Shown here one piece after another: positions 50,644 to 59,805 of a DNA stretch of 64,000 nucleotides. Within the stretch, counting starts at the first letter, position 1, and every line of letters starts with the position of its first letter. The stretch covers positions 6,467,302-6,531,301 of the forward strand of contig NZ_CP043538.1 of NCBI RefSeq assembly GCF_000364445.2. Direction: 5' to 3'. This DNA is from Methylobacterium mesophilicum SR1.6/6 (GTDB taxonomy: Bacteria > Pseudomonadota > Alphaproteobacteria > Rhizobiales > Beijerinckiaceae). A model generated the notes under the pieces. That model searched no databases. It was given only the letters and a program-made list of their open reading frames with translations, and was not told the DNA's origin. The position numbers were made by a program, and so were the translations under genes.

Positions 50644-50883
50644 GGTTAATCAAGTGCTTTGCCTGTAGGCCGGCGACTCCGTCTGCGGTAGGCCTCCCTC
50701 GACTTGGCGGCAGCGAAACCAATCCAGAGTTGATGTCTGCTTTCGAGATGTCGGCGGCACGTAATTACCCACGGGGTAGCTTGGTCGTCGGTTGAACGCC
50801 CGCGGCTGCGCTCCTGCCGAGCCAAGCTTGCCTCTTGCGCGGGTCGTCTCTTGCGCGGGGCGAATTTCGCTGATTCCTTCGTG
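50644..50883. other. Intergenic, junction with orphan 5S rRNA gene
   Basis: No gene is seen. The end of 23S rRNA, expected before a 5S gene, is not recognisable. The 14-mer CGTAATTACCCACG at 50760-50773 recurs inverted at 59909-59922. A short tandem duplication of CTCTTGCGCGGG with its flanks is visible near 50830-50860. Confidence 0.4.
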
Positions 50884-51002
50884 GGAGGTGGCCTGAGCGG
50901 CGTGCCCAGAACCCGATCCCATCTCGAACTCGGCCGTTAAACACGCCAGCGCCCATGGTACTGTGTCTCAAGACACGGGAGAGTCGGTCGCCGCCAGGCC
51001 TG
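50884..51002 (+). rRNA. 5S ribosomal RNA, without 16S or 23S in the window
   Basis: About 118 nt matching the alphaproteobacterial 5S pattern: CAGAACCCGATCCCATCTCG, AACTCGGCCGTTAAACACGC, CAGCGCCCATGGTACTGTGT and GGGAGAGTCGGTCGCCGCCA. The 3' end CCGCCAGGCC is normal, but the 5' strand of helix I reads GGGAGGTGGCC rather than the expected CCTGG complement. The terminal helix may therefore be weakened or the true 5' end replaced. The terminator 58 bp later matches an intact rRNA operon end. It could be a functional orphan copy or the edge of a rearranged rRNA operon. Confidence 0.85.
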
Positions 51003-51059
51003 CCCATCGCAATTGCCGGACACACCTCCAACCATTCCCTCATCGCGAGACACGACGCG

Positions 51060-51089
51060 AAAAGGCCGCTCCTTCCGGGGCGGCCTTTT
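51060..51089. terminator. Rho-independent terminator after 5S rRNA
   Basis: AAAAGGCCGC, a 10-nt loop TCCTTCCGGG, and GCGGCCTTTT form a perfect 10-bp stem ending in a T-run. The opposite A-run makes it usable in both directions. Confidence 0.85.
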
Positions 51090-51401
51090 CGCGTTTGGAC
51101 CGTGGCCCTCACGGAGCTTGCCTTACCGCGAAGTCATCTCGCCGCGAGCGTCCCGTAATCGGCAGCGCGCGATGGTGCCGGAGCCGCCGATCCGCTCCTC
51201 GGATCGCGCGGACGAAGCCGCGGCGAACCTCGCGCCCTCCGAGGACCCTCAATGCCGCTTCGGAACGGGTCGGGATTCGCGCCCCGCGGACCCGGCCCGT
51301 TCATCCGATCGGCTCATGGGGCGATAGGGGAGGGGATCGGCTTGACCATGCTGACCGAGACACGTTCCCCCGCATTGCGTGGCACGCTATGGACCAGTTC
51401 C

Positions 51402-52097
51402 ATGCGACTGCTCATCATCGAGGACGATCGGGAGGCGGCGGCCTACCTGGTCAAGGCGTTCCGCGAGACCGGGCATGTCGCCGACAGCGCCCATGATGGC
51501 CTCGACGGGTACGCCCTGGCGCGCGAAGGCGCCTACGACGTGCTGATCGTCGACCGCATGCTGCCCAAGCTCGACGGCCTCTCGCTGATCCGCTCGCTCC
51601 GCGAGCAGAAGGTGGCGACGCCCGTGCTGATCCTCTCGGCGCTGGGGCAGGTCGACGACCGGGTGAAGGGTCTTCGTGCCGGCGGCGACGACTACCTCCC
51701 GAAGCCCTACGCGTTCTCCGAGTTGCTCGCCCGTACGGAGGCCCTGGCCCGGCGGCAGTTCGGCACCGGGGCCGCGGAGGAGACGCGCTACCGGATCGGC
51801 GACCTGGAGCTTGACCGCCTTTCACATCGTGTGACCCGCGCCGGGCGCGAGATCCTGCTGCAGCCGCGGGAGTTCCGCCTCCTCGAGTACCTGATGCGCC
51901 ATGCCGGGCAGGTCGTGACGCGCACCATGCTGCTGGAGCATGTCTGGGACTATCACTTCGATCCGCAGACCAACGTGATCGACGTCCACGTTTCGCGCCT
52001 TCGCGGCAAGCTCGACAAGGGTTTTCCCACCCCGATCATCCACACGGTCCGGGGCGCGGGCTACGTGCTGCGCGTCGATGAGGGCAGCTCCGGGTGA
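51402..52097 (+). CDS. OmpR-family response regulator
   Basis: A 231-residue two-component regulator. The receiver domain has LLIIEDDREAAAYL, the phospho-acceptor aspartate in LIVDRMLPKLDGLSL and the lysine in LPKPYAFSELLAR. The winged-helix domain runs from RIGDLELDRLSHRV through LQPREFRLLEYLMRHAGQVVTRTMLLEHVW to HTVRGAGYVLR. The ATG at 51402 begins the receiver domain; upstream in-frame text is not conserved. Its stop overlaps the GTG start of the histidine kinase gene, making a coupled sensor-regulator pair. Target genes are not evident. Confidence 0.95.
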   Translation: MRLLIIEDDREAAAYLVKAFRETGHVADSAHDGLDGYALAREGAYDVLIVDRMLPKLDGLSLIRSLREQKVATPVLILSALGQVDDRVKGLRAGGDDYLPKPYAFSELLARTEALARRQFGTGAAEETRYRIGDLELDRLSHRVTRAGREILLQPREFRLLEYLMRHAGQVVTRTMLLEHVWDYHFDPQTNVIDVHVSRLRGKLDKGFPTPIIHTVRGAGYVLRVDEGSSG

Positions 52098-53602
52098 ACA
52101 CGCCACGGGCCGACGCCGCGCTCCCGCCAGAGACGAGCGGCGCGCGCTTCCAGAAGCTGTTCCGCACCACCGCGTTCAAGCTGTCGCTGGCCTATCTCGC
52201 TATCTTCGCACTCTGCGCCTTCCTGGCGTTGGGCTACGTCGCGTGGAACGCCCGCGCGGTGCTCGACGACCAGATCGTCTCGACCATCGACGCCGAGATC
52301 AACGGCCTGTCGGAACAGTACAATGCCGGCGGTTTGCGCCGGCTGATCACCGTGGTGGAGCGGCGCTCGCGCGAGCCGGGGGCCTCGCTCTACCTCGTGA
52401 CCACGGCCGGGGGCGACCACGTCGTCGGCAATGTCGGCTACGTCCCCGCCGCCGTGCTGGCGACCCCCGGCCAGAGCGAGACACGCTACGGCCGCAACGA
52501 CTCGGATGCCGAGGCGCACCGGGCGATCGTGCGGGTCTTCACCCTGCCGGGCGGATTCCGGCTCCTCGTGGGGCGCGACACCGAGGAGCGCGACCGCCTG
52601 CGCGCGGTGATCGGGCGGGCCTTCGTCACCTCGCTGGCCGCCGTGGTGCTCCTGGGCGTAATCGGCGGCTGGCTCGCGGCGAGCCGCGTCCTGCGGCGCG
52701 TCGATGCCATGACCCAGACCACCCGGGCCATCATGGCGGGTGATCTCGACGACCGGCTCCCCGTTGCCGGCAACGGCGACGAGCTCGACCGCCTCGCCTC
52801 AAGCCTCAACCTGATGCTGGAGCGTATCGGCGAGCTGATGCGCGGGATGCGTGAGGTCTCCGACAATATCGCCCACGACCTCAAGACGCCGCTGACGCGC
52901 CTGCGCAACCGCGCCGACGAGGCCCTGCGCCGGTCCTCGACGCCGGACGAGCTGCGTGCCGCGCTCGAGGCGGTGATCGAGGAGGGGGACGGGCTGATCC
53001 GGGTGTTCAACGCGCTCCTGATGATCGCCCGGCTTGAGGCCGGCAGTGCGCGGGAGATCCTGGTGCCGCTGGACATCGGCCCCGCGGTCAGAGGCGTCGG
53101 CGAGCTGTACGAGGCCCTGGCGGAGGATCAGGGACTCGTCCTCGACGTGCGCGCGGAGGAGGGGCTGATCATCGCCGGCAACCGAGAGCTGATTGGCCAG
53201 ACCCTGGCCAATCTCGTCGACAACGCCCTGAAATACGGGGCTGCCGCAGAGGGAGGCGCGGCCCGGGTGACCCTCGAGGCGTGGCGGGCCGAAGACTCGA
53301 TCCGGCTCGCCGTCTCCGATCACGGACAAGGCATCCCGGAGGCACAGCGCGCCCGCGTCCTCGATCGCTTCGTCCGGCTGGAGGATGCCCGGTCGAGGCC
53401 GGGTTTCGGGCTCGGACTCAGCCTGGTCAACGCCGTGGTGCGCCTGCATCATGGGGTCCTGCACCTCTCCGACAATGCTCCGGGGCTGCGGGTCGAGATC
53501 GCATTTCCGGCCGCGGCGCGCGCCGTGGCGGAGGCCGGTGACATCCGCGACGCGCCGCCATCGGCCGCCTCTGTGCCGGCGGCGCCTTCACGCGCTAGTT
53601 AG
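52094..53602 (+). CDS. Sensor histidine kinase with HAMP domain
   Basis: A 502-residue inner-membrane kinase, partner of the OmpR regulator before it. Two membrane helices (SLAYLAIFALCAFLALGYVA and VTSLAAVVLLGVIGGWLAA) bracket a periplasmic sensor of about 125 residues. A HAMP linker with TRAIMAGDLDDRLPV follows. The HisKA box is VSDNIAHDLKTPLTRLRNRA, and the ATPase domain shows LANLVDNALKYG, VSDHGQGIP and GFGLGLSLVNAVV. The last 35 residues are alanine- and proline-rich. The GTG start at 52094 overlaps the regulator stop by 4 bp. The stimulus cannot be inferred. Confidence 0.94.
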   Translation: MNTPRADAALPPETSGARFQKLFRTTAFKLSLAYLAIFALCAFLALGYVAWNARAVLDDQIVSTIDAEINGLSEQYNAGGLRRLITVVERRSREPGASLYLVTTAGGDHVVGNVGYVPAAVLATPGQSETRYGRNDSDAEAHRAIVRVFTLPGGFRLLVGRDTEERDRLRAVIGRAFVTSLAAVVLLGVIGGWLAASRVLRRVDAMTQTTRAIMAGDLDDRLPVAGNGDELDRLASSLNLMLERIGELMRGMREVSDNIAHDLKTPLTRLRNRADEALRRSSTPDELRAALEAVIEEGDGLIRVFNALLMIARLEAGSAREILVPLDIGPAVRGVGELYEALAEDQGLVLDVRAEEGLIIAGNRELIGQTLANLVDNALKYGAAAEGGAARVTLEAWRAEDSIRLAVSDHGQGIPEAQRARVLDRFVRLEDARSRPGFGLGLSLVNAVVRLHHGVLHLSDNAPGLRVEIAFPAAARAVAEAGDIRDAPPSAASVPAAPSRAS

Positions 53603-53674
53603 ATCCCCGTTTCGTCCCGCCGCGCTCGCGGCGCCCGTCCCGATCGACGGTGCGTCCGCGTCCCAGGAGGTCCC

Positions 53675-54460
53675 ATGACCCTCAAGACCAAGACCGCCCT
53701 CGTCACAGGCTCCACCAGCGGCATCGGCCTCGCCATCGCGCGGGCTCTGGCGGCGGAGGGCGCCAACGTCGTGCTGAACGGTTTCGGGGACGCGAATGCC
53801 ATCGAGGAGACCCGCGCGGGGATCGAGGGCGCCTACGGCGTCGAGGCCCGCTACTCGGCCGCCGACATGAGCAAGCCCGAGGCGATCACCACCATGGTCC
53901 GGGAGGCGGAACAGGCGTTCGGATCCGTCGACGTCCTGATCAACAATGCAGGGATTCAGTTCGTCTCGCCGATCGAGGAATTCCCGGCGGACAAGTGGGA
54001 GCAGATCATCGCGATCAACCTGTCCTCGGCCTTCCACGCGATGCACGCCGCGATCCCGGGCATGAAGGCGCGGGGCTGGGGCCGGATCATCAACACGGCC
54101 TCGGCGCACTCGCTGGTCGCCTCGCCGTTCAAGTCGGCTTACGTCGCCGCCAAGCACGGGATCGCCGGCTTGAGCAAGACGGCCGCGCTCGAACTCGCGC
54201 CTCATAGGATCACGGTGAACTGTATCTCGCCGGGCTACGTCTGGACGCCGCTGGTGGAGGCACAGATCCCCGACACCATGAAGGCCCGCGGCCTGACCAA
54301 GGAGCAGGTGATCGAGGACGTGCTGCTCAAAGCGCAGCCGACCAAGGAGTTCGTGACGGTCGATCAGGTCGCCGCACTCGCGGTGTTCCTGTGCTCCGAC
54401 GCGGCGAGCCAGATCACCGGCGCCAACATCAGCATGGATGGCGGCTGGACGGCGCAGTAG
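53675..54460 (+). CDS. bdhA: D-3-hydroxybutyrate dehydrogenase
   Basis: Short-chain dehydrogenase of 261 residues converting D-3-hydroxybutyrate to acetoacetate with NAD+, used when polyhydroxybutyrate is mobilised. The cofactor loop is TGSTSGIGLAIARAL, then NNAGIQFVSPIEEFP, the catalytic serine in NTASAHSLVASPFKSAY and the Y-x-x-x-K in YVAAK. KEFVTVDQVAALAVFLCSD and the end MDGGWTAQ match the 3-hydroxybutyrate branch closely. The ATG at 53675 has AGGAGG upstream. It is a single gene ending at a hairpin facing the CsbD-like gene. Confidence 0.93.
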   Translation: MTLKTKTALVTGSTSGIGLAIARALAAEGANVVLNGFGDANAIEETRAGIEGAYGVEARYSAADMSKPEAITTMVREAEQAFGSVDVLINNAGIQFVSPIEEFPADKWEQIIAINLSSAFHAMHAAIPGMKARGWGRIINTASAHSLVASPFKSAYVAAKHGIAGLSKTAALELAPHRITVNCISPGYVWTPLVEAQIPDTMKARGLTKEQVIEDVLLKAQPTKEFVTVDQVAALAVFLCSDAASQITGANISMDGGWTAQ

Positions 54461-54474
54461 CCCTGGAATGGGGG

Positions 54475-54504
54475 GCGGCCCCGCCCGAGGGCGGACGGGG
54501 CCGC
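54475..54504. terminator. Bidirectional hairpin between bdhA and the CsbD-like gene
   Basis: GCGGCCCCG and CGGGGCCGC form a perfect 9-bp stem with a 12-nt loop, centred between two convergent genes. No strong T-run is present. Confidence 0.6.
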
Positions 54505-54510
54505 GTTCGG

Positions 54511-54888
54511 TCAGCGACGGCTGTGGATCAGCAGCGCGAGGCCGTACCCGACCGCGCCGGCGATCAGCAGCGCCACAAGCGGGTTCTCCTCCACGCGAGC
54601 CCCCACGGCCGCGCGGCCGTCGCGCAGATAGGAACCACCCCGCTCGTAGGCGTCCCCCGCCAGATCCCCGGCGCGATCGTAGGCATCGCTCGCGTAGTCG
54701 CCGGCCCGGTCGGCCATGTCGCGCGCCCTGTCCTTGACCTGCCCATAGACGTTCTGCGCCTGGCCCTGAGCCTCGCGGAACCGTCCCTCGACCGAGTCGC
54801 GGTTCGAACCGACGAAATCGCCGGCCGCACCTTGAACCTTGCCGGCGGCTTCCTTGGCACCGCCGACGATCCGATCCGTATCAACCAT
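54511..54888 (-). CDS. CsbD-like stress protein with C-terminal membrane segment
   Basis: A 125-residue protein. MVDTDRIVGGAKEAAGKVQGAAGDFVGSNR is the CsbD-type opening. It continues as a repetitive amphipathic region of alanine, aspartate and tyrosine (AGDYASDAYDRAGDLAGDAYERGG), as in late-embryogenesis-like proteins. The end (PLVALLIAGAVGYGLALLIHSRR) is a membrane helix with a basic tail. GGAGAG precedes the ATG at 54888. Proteins of this kind are common in Methylobacterium and Rhizobiales and are associated with general stress, though their molecular role is not settled. It is transcribed toward bdhA. Confidence 0.88.
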   Translation of the reverse strand: MVDTDRIVGGAKEAAGKVQGAAGDFVGSNRDSVEGRFREAQGQAQNVYGQVKDRARDMADRAGDYASDAYDRAGDLAGDAYERGGSYLRDGRAAVGARVEENPLVALLIAGAVGYGLALLIHSRR

Positions 54889-55036
54889 GGCACTCTCCTG
54901 GACGTGGGCGCGGCGCCGGGACCGGGCGCCCTCGATACGCCGTCGTCCTCGGAACGCACGAGATCGCGTTTGTGCCCCCGACCGATCATGAATTTCTGCC
55001 GACCTGCGCATTCCGGGGCCGGCGTCCCCGAGCGGT

Positions 55037-56023
55037 TCAGAGTCCGATCAGCTCGGCGATGGCGGTCGCGCCGGCTGCGGGAGAGGTCTCGCCGCGGGCG
55101 ACGCCCGCTTCCGCCTCGGCGGTGCGGCGCCGGACCTCCGGGGAGCCGACGAGTCGCTGGTGCAGGCGCTCGTCCACCAGCGCCCACATCCACTTGACGT
55201 CCTGCGTCCGCCGCTTCGCCTGGATCTCGCCGGTGGCGGTGAGCTTCTCCCGGTGGTCGACGATCTTCGCCCACAGGGCATCGAGCCGTAGGTTGTGAAA
55301 GCCCGAGATCGTCACCACCGGTGGCGTCCACGTGGCGAAGGCCGGGGTGAGGATGTGCAGGGCGGCGCGGTATTCCGAGGCCGCCGCGTTGGCCCGCTGC
55401 TCGGCCTCGCCGGCATCGGCCTTGTTGACCGCGATCATGTCGGCGAGTTCGAGGATGCCCTTCTTGATGCCCTGCAGCTCGTCGCCGGCGCCGGGAAGCA
55501 TCAGAACGAGGAAGAAGTCGGTCAGGTCGGCCACCGCGGTCTCCGACTGACCGACGCCCACGGTCTCAACCAGGATCACGTCGAATCCCGCCGCCTCGCA
55601 GAGCAGCATGGTCTCGCGGGTCTTGGCCGCGACTCCGCCCAGCGTACCCGATGACGGCGAGGGGCGGATGAAGGCGTTCGGATCGTGCGAGAGCCGCGCC
55701 ATGCGGGTCTTGTCGCCGAGGATCGAGCCGCCGGTGCGGGAGGAGGACGGGTCGACCGCGAGGACCGCCACCTTGTGGCCGGCCTCCGTCAGGTTCGAGC
55801 CGAGGGCATCGATGGTGGTCGACTTGCCGACCCCGGGCACGCCGGTGATCCCCACGCGGATCGCCCTGCCGGTCTCCGGCAGGACCGAGTCGATCAGGCC
55901 GGCCGCGAGCGCCCGGTGATCGGCCCGCTTCGACTCGGCCAGGGTGATGGCCCGGGCCAGGGCGGCGCGGTCGCCGCGCAGCAGGCGCTCGCGCAGGCTC
56001 TCGATGTCGATGGACGGCGTCAT
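55037..56023 (-). CDS. meaB: MeaB, methylmalonyl-CoA mutase-associated GTPase
   Basis: A 328-residue P-loop GTPase of the MeaB/ArgK group that guards B12 loading and protects methylmalonyl-CoA mutase from inactivation. The P-loop is [18 protein letters not shown], followed by [40 protein letters not shown] (switch region) and [16 protein letters not shown] for guanine recognition. Length equals that known for the Methylobacterium protein as I remember it. The ATG at 56023 has an AGAG upstream. The mutase genes are not in the window. The protein needs cobalamin biochemistry, in keeping with the cob genes at the left end. Confidence 0.96.
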   Translation of the reverse strand: MTPSIDIESLRERLLRGDRAALARAITLAESKRADHRALAAGLIDSVLPETGRAIRVGITGVPGVGKSTTIDALGSNLTEAGHKVAVLAVDPSSSRTGGSILGDKTRMARLSHDPNAFIRPSPSSGTLGGVAAKTRETMLLCEAAGFDVILVETVGVGQSETAVADLTDFFLVLMLPGAGDELQGIKKGILELADMIAVNKADAGEAEQRANAAASEYRAALHILTPAFATWTPPVVTISGFHNLRLDALWAKIVDHREKLTATGEIQAKRRTQDVKWMWALVDERLHQRLVGSPEVRRRTAEAEAGVARGETSPAAGATAIAELIGL

Positions 56024-56213
56024 GATCTCTTCATGGCTGTGGCGCGGGCCGCCGTCGAGAGGGTCGGACACGCGATCAGCCCGCGGCGCCCTGTGGCCGG
56101 GGGACCACAAGCCGGGCCTTGCGGGTTCTCCACAACGACCAACAGGCGGCGTGCCCCGCCACGGTCATGATCCTGCGCGACGAGGGTGCCCCCCGCCCGA
56201 GCGTACCCGGATC

Positions 56214-57242
56214 ATGTCGAGCCAGACCGTCTCACGCCGCGTCCTTCTCCGGTTCGGTGCCCTCGCGGGCGCCGCAGGCCTCGCTCCATCCCTCGGCGCC
56301 TGCGTCACCGATGATCTCGGCACCGGTGCGGCGCTGCCCGAGAAGCAGTCGGCCCTCGACGTCATGCCGGTGCTGCTGGTCGCCACGACCCGCAAGCCCG
56401 TGGGTCACCCGCCCCGGCCCCCATACTTCAGCAGCGACCGCGGCCGCGGCCTGAGCTTCGCCGAGGTGCGCCTCTCGCCTCCCGACCGCTCGCTGCTGGG
56501 TAAGGTCTCCTCCGTCATCACCGGCGACTGGACGATCGGGGCCGTGCCGAAATCTGAGACCGGACCGGGCGCCGCTGAGGCCTTCGCGCAGGCCGCGCTG
56601 GGACGCGACGTGCTGATCTACGTCCACGGCTACCGCGAATCGTTCGAATCGGCCGCCGTCAGTGCCGCGCGCCTGTCGGACGGCATCCGTTTCCGGGGCG
56701 TCTCGGGCCTGTTCACGTGGCCTTCGGCGGCCGCAACGCTCGACTACAATTACGATCGCGAGAGCGCGCTCTGGTCGCGCGATGCCTTCGAGGACCTGCT
56801 GAAGGCGCTCGCCGCATCGCCGAGCGGAGGCCGGATCAATATCGTCGCGCATTCCATGGGCACGCTCCTGACCCTCGAAACTCTCCGGATGCTGCGCGCC
56901 GAAGCCGGCGAGGCGGCGATGTCGCGCATCGGCGCCGTGGTGCTGGCGGCCCCCGACATCGATTTCGACCTCTTCTCCAACGGCGTCGCGCGCCTGGGAC
57001 CCGACGTCTCGAAGATCACCGTGATCTCCGCCACCAACGACCGCGCCCTCGAGCTCTCGGCGGCCCTGGCGGGCGGGGTCCGGGCCGGCGCAGTCGACCG
57101 CGCGAAGCTGGAGGCGCTGGGCGTGCGCGTCGCCGACGCCTCCGATTACGGCGGCGGCCTGATCAACCACGACCTGTTCCTGTCGAATCCGGAGGTGCAA
57201 GGGGTGGTCAAGCGCGCCATCGCCCGCGGGACCGGGGTCTGA
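56214..57242 (+). CDS. Exported alpha/beta hydrolase (DUF900), probable lipoprotein
   Basis: A 342-residue protein. The N-terminus SQTVSRRVLLRFGALAGAAGLAPSLGAC has a twin-arginine-like pair, a hydrophobic stretch and a lipobox-like LGAC, suggesting export and lipid attachment. The hydrolase domain has DVLIYVHGYRESFESAA (oxyanion region) and the nucleophile elbow NIVAHSMGT with Ser in H-S-M-G. AAPDIDFDLF and a terminal GGGLINHDLFL supply the probable acid and histidine. The ATG at 56214 begins the signal sequence. It is divergent from meaB. The ester or amide it attacks is unknown. Confidence 0.88.
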   Translation: MSSQTVSRRVLLRFGALAGAAGLAPSLGACVTDDLGTGAALPEKQSALDVMPVLLVATTRKPVGHPPRPPYFSSDRGRGLSFAEVRLSPPDRSLLGKVSSVITGDWTIGAVPKSETGPGAAEAFAQAALGRDVLIYVHGYRESFESAAVSAARLSDGIRFRGVSGLFTWPSAAATLDYNYDRESALWSRDAFEDLLKALAASPSGGRINIVAHSMGTLLTLETLRMLRAEAGEAAMSRIGAVVLAAPDIDFDLFSNGVARLGPDVSKITVISATNDRALELSAALAGGVRAGAVDRAKLEALGVRVADASDYGGGLINHDLFLSNPEVQGVVKRAIARGTGV

Positions 57243-57445
57243 GGCATCCACGCGGTCACAGGCGGGAGCGCGATTCTTCGGAGCGGCCGGGCTTGGCGAC
57301 CGTCGGGTTCATCCCTACAGCATCCGGCGTGGCGCGCAGGACCGCCGGTTGGGACCCGCGGGTCGCCCCGGGGCGGATGCGCCGCGTCGGGTGCCGTCCG
57401 ACCACCCGGGCGCACCAGAGCACGGTTACGAGAGGGATGCCGGCC

Positions 57446-57781
57446 ATGTTCACGCTCGAGATCGACGGCACCGCCGTGGCGGTGATCAACAGCGACGAGG
57501 CGTCCGCCAAGGACCTCTTCACCTGCACGGGCTTCAAGGAAGACATCCGGACGATGACGAGCGAGGGCAAGCCGCTCTGGAACGGCACCTCGGCGCTCAA
57601 GGTCCGTGCGGCGACCGAGGACGAGATCGAGATCTTCGAGGATGCCCTGGCGGAAGACGACGGCGAGGGTGACTTCACCGACGATCCGCGCCACGCCGAC
57701 GCCGATTCGGACGACGAGGACGAGGCGGATATCGTCTTCCTCGTGGATATCGACGAGGACGAGGACGAGGCCGACGCCTGA
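57446..57781 (+). CDS. Small acidic hypothetical protein
   Basis: A 111-residue protein with no family I recognise. The first 70 residues (FTLEIDGTAVAVINSDEASAKDLFTCTGF to EIEIFEDALAEDD) have a folded, beta-rich look. The last 40 are extremely acidic with many Asp and Glu and the motif DIVFLVDIDEDEDE. AGAGGG precedes the ATG at 57446 by nine bases; an ATG three codons earlier is also possible. It lies 70 bp before the DUF533-type gene on the same strand. Confidence 0.75.
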   Translation: MFTLEIDGTAVAVINSDEASAKDLFTCTGFKEDIRTMTSEGKPLWNGTSALKVRAATEDEIEIFEDALAEDDGEGDFTDDPRHADADSDDEDEADIVFLVDIDEDEDEADA

Positions 57782-57850
57782 GCGCGGCTGAACCCGACCG
57801 CCTCCCGGGTGGTTTCCGATCCGGTTCGGATCTGATCCCGGGAGGATGGC

Positions 57851-58363
57851 ATGGCTGACAGCAGGCGGATCGTCGACGCGCTGGTGCGCGCGCGGCGTGG
57901 CGGACTCGCCGCGGGCGCCGCCCTCGGCGGACTGGCGCTGATCGGCGGGCTCGCCTACCGGGCCCTGCGCGGCGCGGCGCCCCCCGAGACGGGTGGTCCG
58001 GACTTCACCGACGTCGCCGAGGACGAGGCCAGGCTGATGCTGCGGGCCATGGTGGCGGCCACAACGGCCGACGGGTTGGTCGACGCCGCTGAGCGCAAGC
58101 GCCTCGATGCGGCCGTTGCCGAGGCGGGCCTCGATCCCGACGGGCGATCGTGGCTGGAGCGCGAACTCGCGAGCCCGGCCGATGTCGACGAGATCGCCGA
58201 GCGGGTCGCAGGGCCGGACGCGGCGGCGCGCATCTATGCGGCAGCCCGCCTCGCCATCGACCCCGACACCCTCCAGGAACGCCAGTTCCTGAAGATGTTT
58301 GCCGAAGCCCTCGACCTGCCCACCGAGGCGGTGGAGCGGGTCGAGCGCGACATCGCGGCCTGA
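57851..58363 (+). CDS. DUF533 / TerB-like membrane-associated protein
   Basis: A 170-residue protein. A membrane segment (GGLAAGAALGGLALIGGLAYRAL) near the N-terminus precedes a helical domain. EARLMLRAMVAATTADGLVDAAERKRLDAAVAEAGLD is the tellurite-resistance TerB-like acidic helix with its T-A-D-G-x-x-D motif, and FAEALDLPTEAVERVERDIAA closes the domain. GGAGGAT lies just upstream of the ATG at 57851. This domain type is widespread and linked to stress or metal response without a defined reaction. Confidence 0.88.
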   Translation: MADSRRIVDALVRARRGGLAAGAALGGLALIGGLAYRALRGAAPPETGGPDFTDVAEDEARLMLRAMVAATTADGLVDAAERKRLDAAVAEAGLDPDGRSWLERELASPADVDEIAERVAGPDAAARIYAAARLAIDPDTLQERQFLKMFAEALDLPTEAVERVERDIAA

Positions 58364-58475
58364 TCCTGTCATCGCCGCGGTCGACCGACATCCCAATATT
58401 GCCGCGCTCCATGCTAGGCTCTTCGGTGCTTGAACAGGGCCGGATCGGCCCGAGCGCGGAGGGCCGGGACATTTC

Positions 58476-59540
58476 ATGGCAGGATCGTCAGTGCCCGCCC
58501 CATCGCGCGCCCGGCGAGCCGCCTGCGCGGCGGTCGTGGCCATGCTGATCGGCGGCGGCCCCGCCCGGGCGGCGGATCCGCCTCCGGGACCGCTGACCAT
58601 CGCCGAGCAGGGCAGTTTCTTCGTCGGCGGACGCGACGTCGCCTCCGACACGCTCTCGACCCTGCCGGCCTACGCGCCCTCCGGCACGATCAGCGTCGAC
58701 CAGATCTATGTCCGCTACCAGGTGCCGGTCTCGGCCGCGCGCCCGCCGCTGGTGCTGATCCACGGCTGCTGCCTCACCGGCAAGACCTGGGAAACCACGC
58801 CGGACGGCCGCATGGGCTGGGACGAGTTCTTCGTGCGCCGCGGCTTCCCCACCTACGTGATCGATCAAGCCTGGCGCGGGCGCTCGGCGGCGAGCCCGGC
58901 GCAGATCAACGCCGTGAAGAGCGGCCACGCGGAGCTGAACTCTCTGCCCACCGTCTTCTCGGCCGGCCGCGAGCCGGCCTGGGCGATCTTCCGCTTCGGC
59001 CCGGAATACCCGAAGGTCTTCCCGGGCATGCAATTCCCCCTGGAGGCCCAGGGCGAGTTCTGGAAGCAGATGGTCCCCGACTGGTCGGCCTCCCTAGCGG
59101 TCCCGAATCCGACCGTGCCGGCCCTGTCGGAACTTGCCAAGCGCCTGAAGGGCGCGGTCCTGGTCTCCCACTCGCAGTCGGGAATCTACCCGTTCCAGAC
59201 CGCCGCCCTCGATCGCACGGGGATCCGCGCCCTCGTGGCCATCGAGCCTGCCGCCTGTCCCGATCCGGCCAAGGATGACCTCGCCCCCTACAAGGACCTG
59301 CCGATCCTCGTCCTGTTCGGCGACTACGTCGATGCCTCGCCCCGCTGGGCGCCGCGGCTGAAGCTTTGCCGCAGCTTCGTGGCGGCGGCGAACGCGGCAG
59401 GCGGCAAGGCCGAGCTGATCCTGCTGCCGGAGATCGGCATCCACGGCAATTCGCACATGCTCATGCAGGACAAGAACAGCCTCGACATCGCCGACTGGCT
59501 GTCGGGCTGGATCGAGAAGCGGGTGTCCGGGAAGTCGTGA
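58476..59540 (+). CDS. Secreted alpha/beta hydrolase (esterase-like)
   Basis: A 354-residue protein with a signal peptide (about residues 1-33, cleavage likely after ARA). The mature part is an alpha/beta hydrolase: PPLVLIHGCCLTGKTWETTP forms the oxyanion region with two adjacent cysteines. VLVSHSQSGIYPFQ carries the nucleophile serine (S-x-S-x-G). VLFGDYVDA supplies a probable acid and LPEIGIHGNSHMLMQD the histidine. Family members are periplasmic esterases or lipases; the substrate is unknown. It starts 112 bp after the DUF533 gene. Confidence 0.87.
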   Translation: MAGSSVPAPSRARRAACAAVVAMLIGGGPARAADPPPGPLTIAEQGSFFVGGRDVASDTLSTLPAYAPSGTISVDQIYVRYQVPVSAARPPLVLIHGCCLTGKTWETTPDGRMGWDEFFVRRGFPTYVIDQAWRGRSAASPAQINAVKSGHAELNSLPTVFSAGREPAWAIFRFGPEYPKVFPGMQFPLEAQGEFWKQMVPDWSASLAVPNPTVPALSELAKRLKGAVLVSHSQSGIYPFQTAALDRTGIRALVAIEPAACPDPAKDDLAPYKDLPILVLFGDYVDASPRWAPRLKLCRSFVAAANAAGGKAELILLPEIGIHGNSHMLMQDKNSLDIADWLSGWIEKRVSGKS

Positions 59541-59622
59541 GGCGGGTGCACCGTCTGCCGCAATGGCAAACGGATTCACACGTCTCGATCCGGCACCAAT
59601 GTCCTGAGAAAATTGAGCTTTT

Positions 59623-59657
59623 CCCTCCCCCTTGCGGGGAGGGGTAGGGGTGGGGTG
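59623..59657. repeat. C/G-rich hairpin repeat
   Basis: CCCTCCCC-CTTGC-GGGGAGGG followed by GTAGGGGTGGGG. This C-run/G-run hairpin type is a common dispersed intergenic sequence in alphaproteobacteria as I recall. It lies 82 bp after the esterase gene. Confidence 0.5.
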
Positions 59658-59680
59658 TGGCAGAAGGCACGACCTCATGA

Positions 59681-59775
59681 AGCTCGTTCCTCGACGAGAT
59701 CCGTAAGCAGTATGTGCTGACCGCGCGGATGAAGGGCCTGTCCCAGCGGCGGGTGCTCTACGGCCACGTCAACGG
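59681..59775 (+). pseudogene. Fragment of a peptide ABC-transporter permease (YejB/DppB-like)
   Basis: About 32 codons read SSFLDEIRKQYVLTARMKGL and then SQRRVLYGHV, the conserved cytoplasmic loop of peptide-transporter permeases, where T-A-R-x-K-G-L and L-Y-G-H-V contact the ATPase. Homology stops directly afterwards and the rest of the gene is absent. It is a short internal scrap, not an active gene. Confidence 0.7.
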
Positions 59776-59805
59776 CAGCACGGGCGTTCAGGACCAGCCG
59801 AGGGC

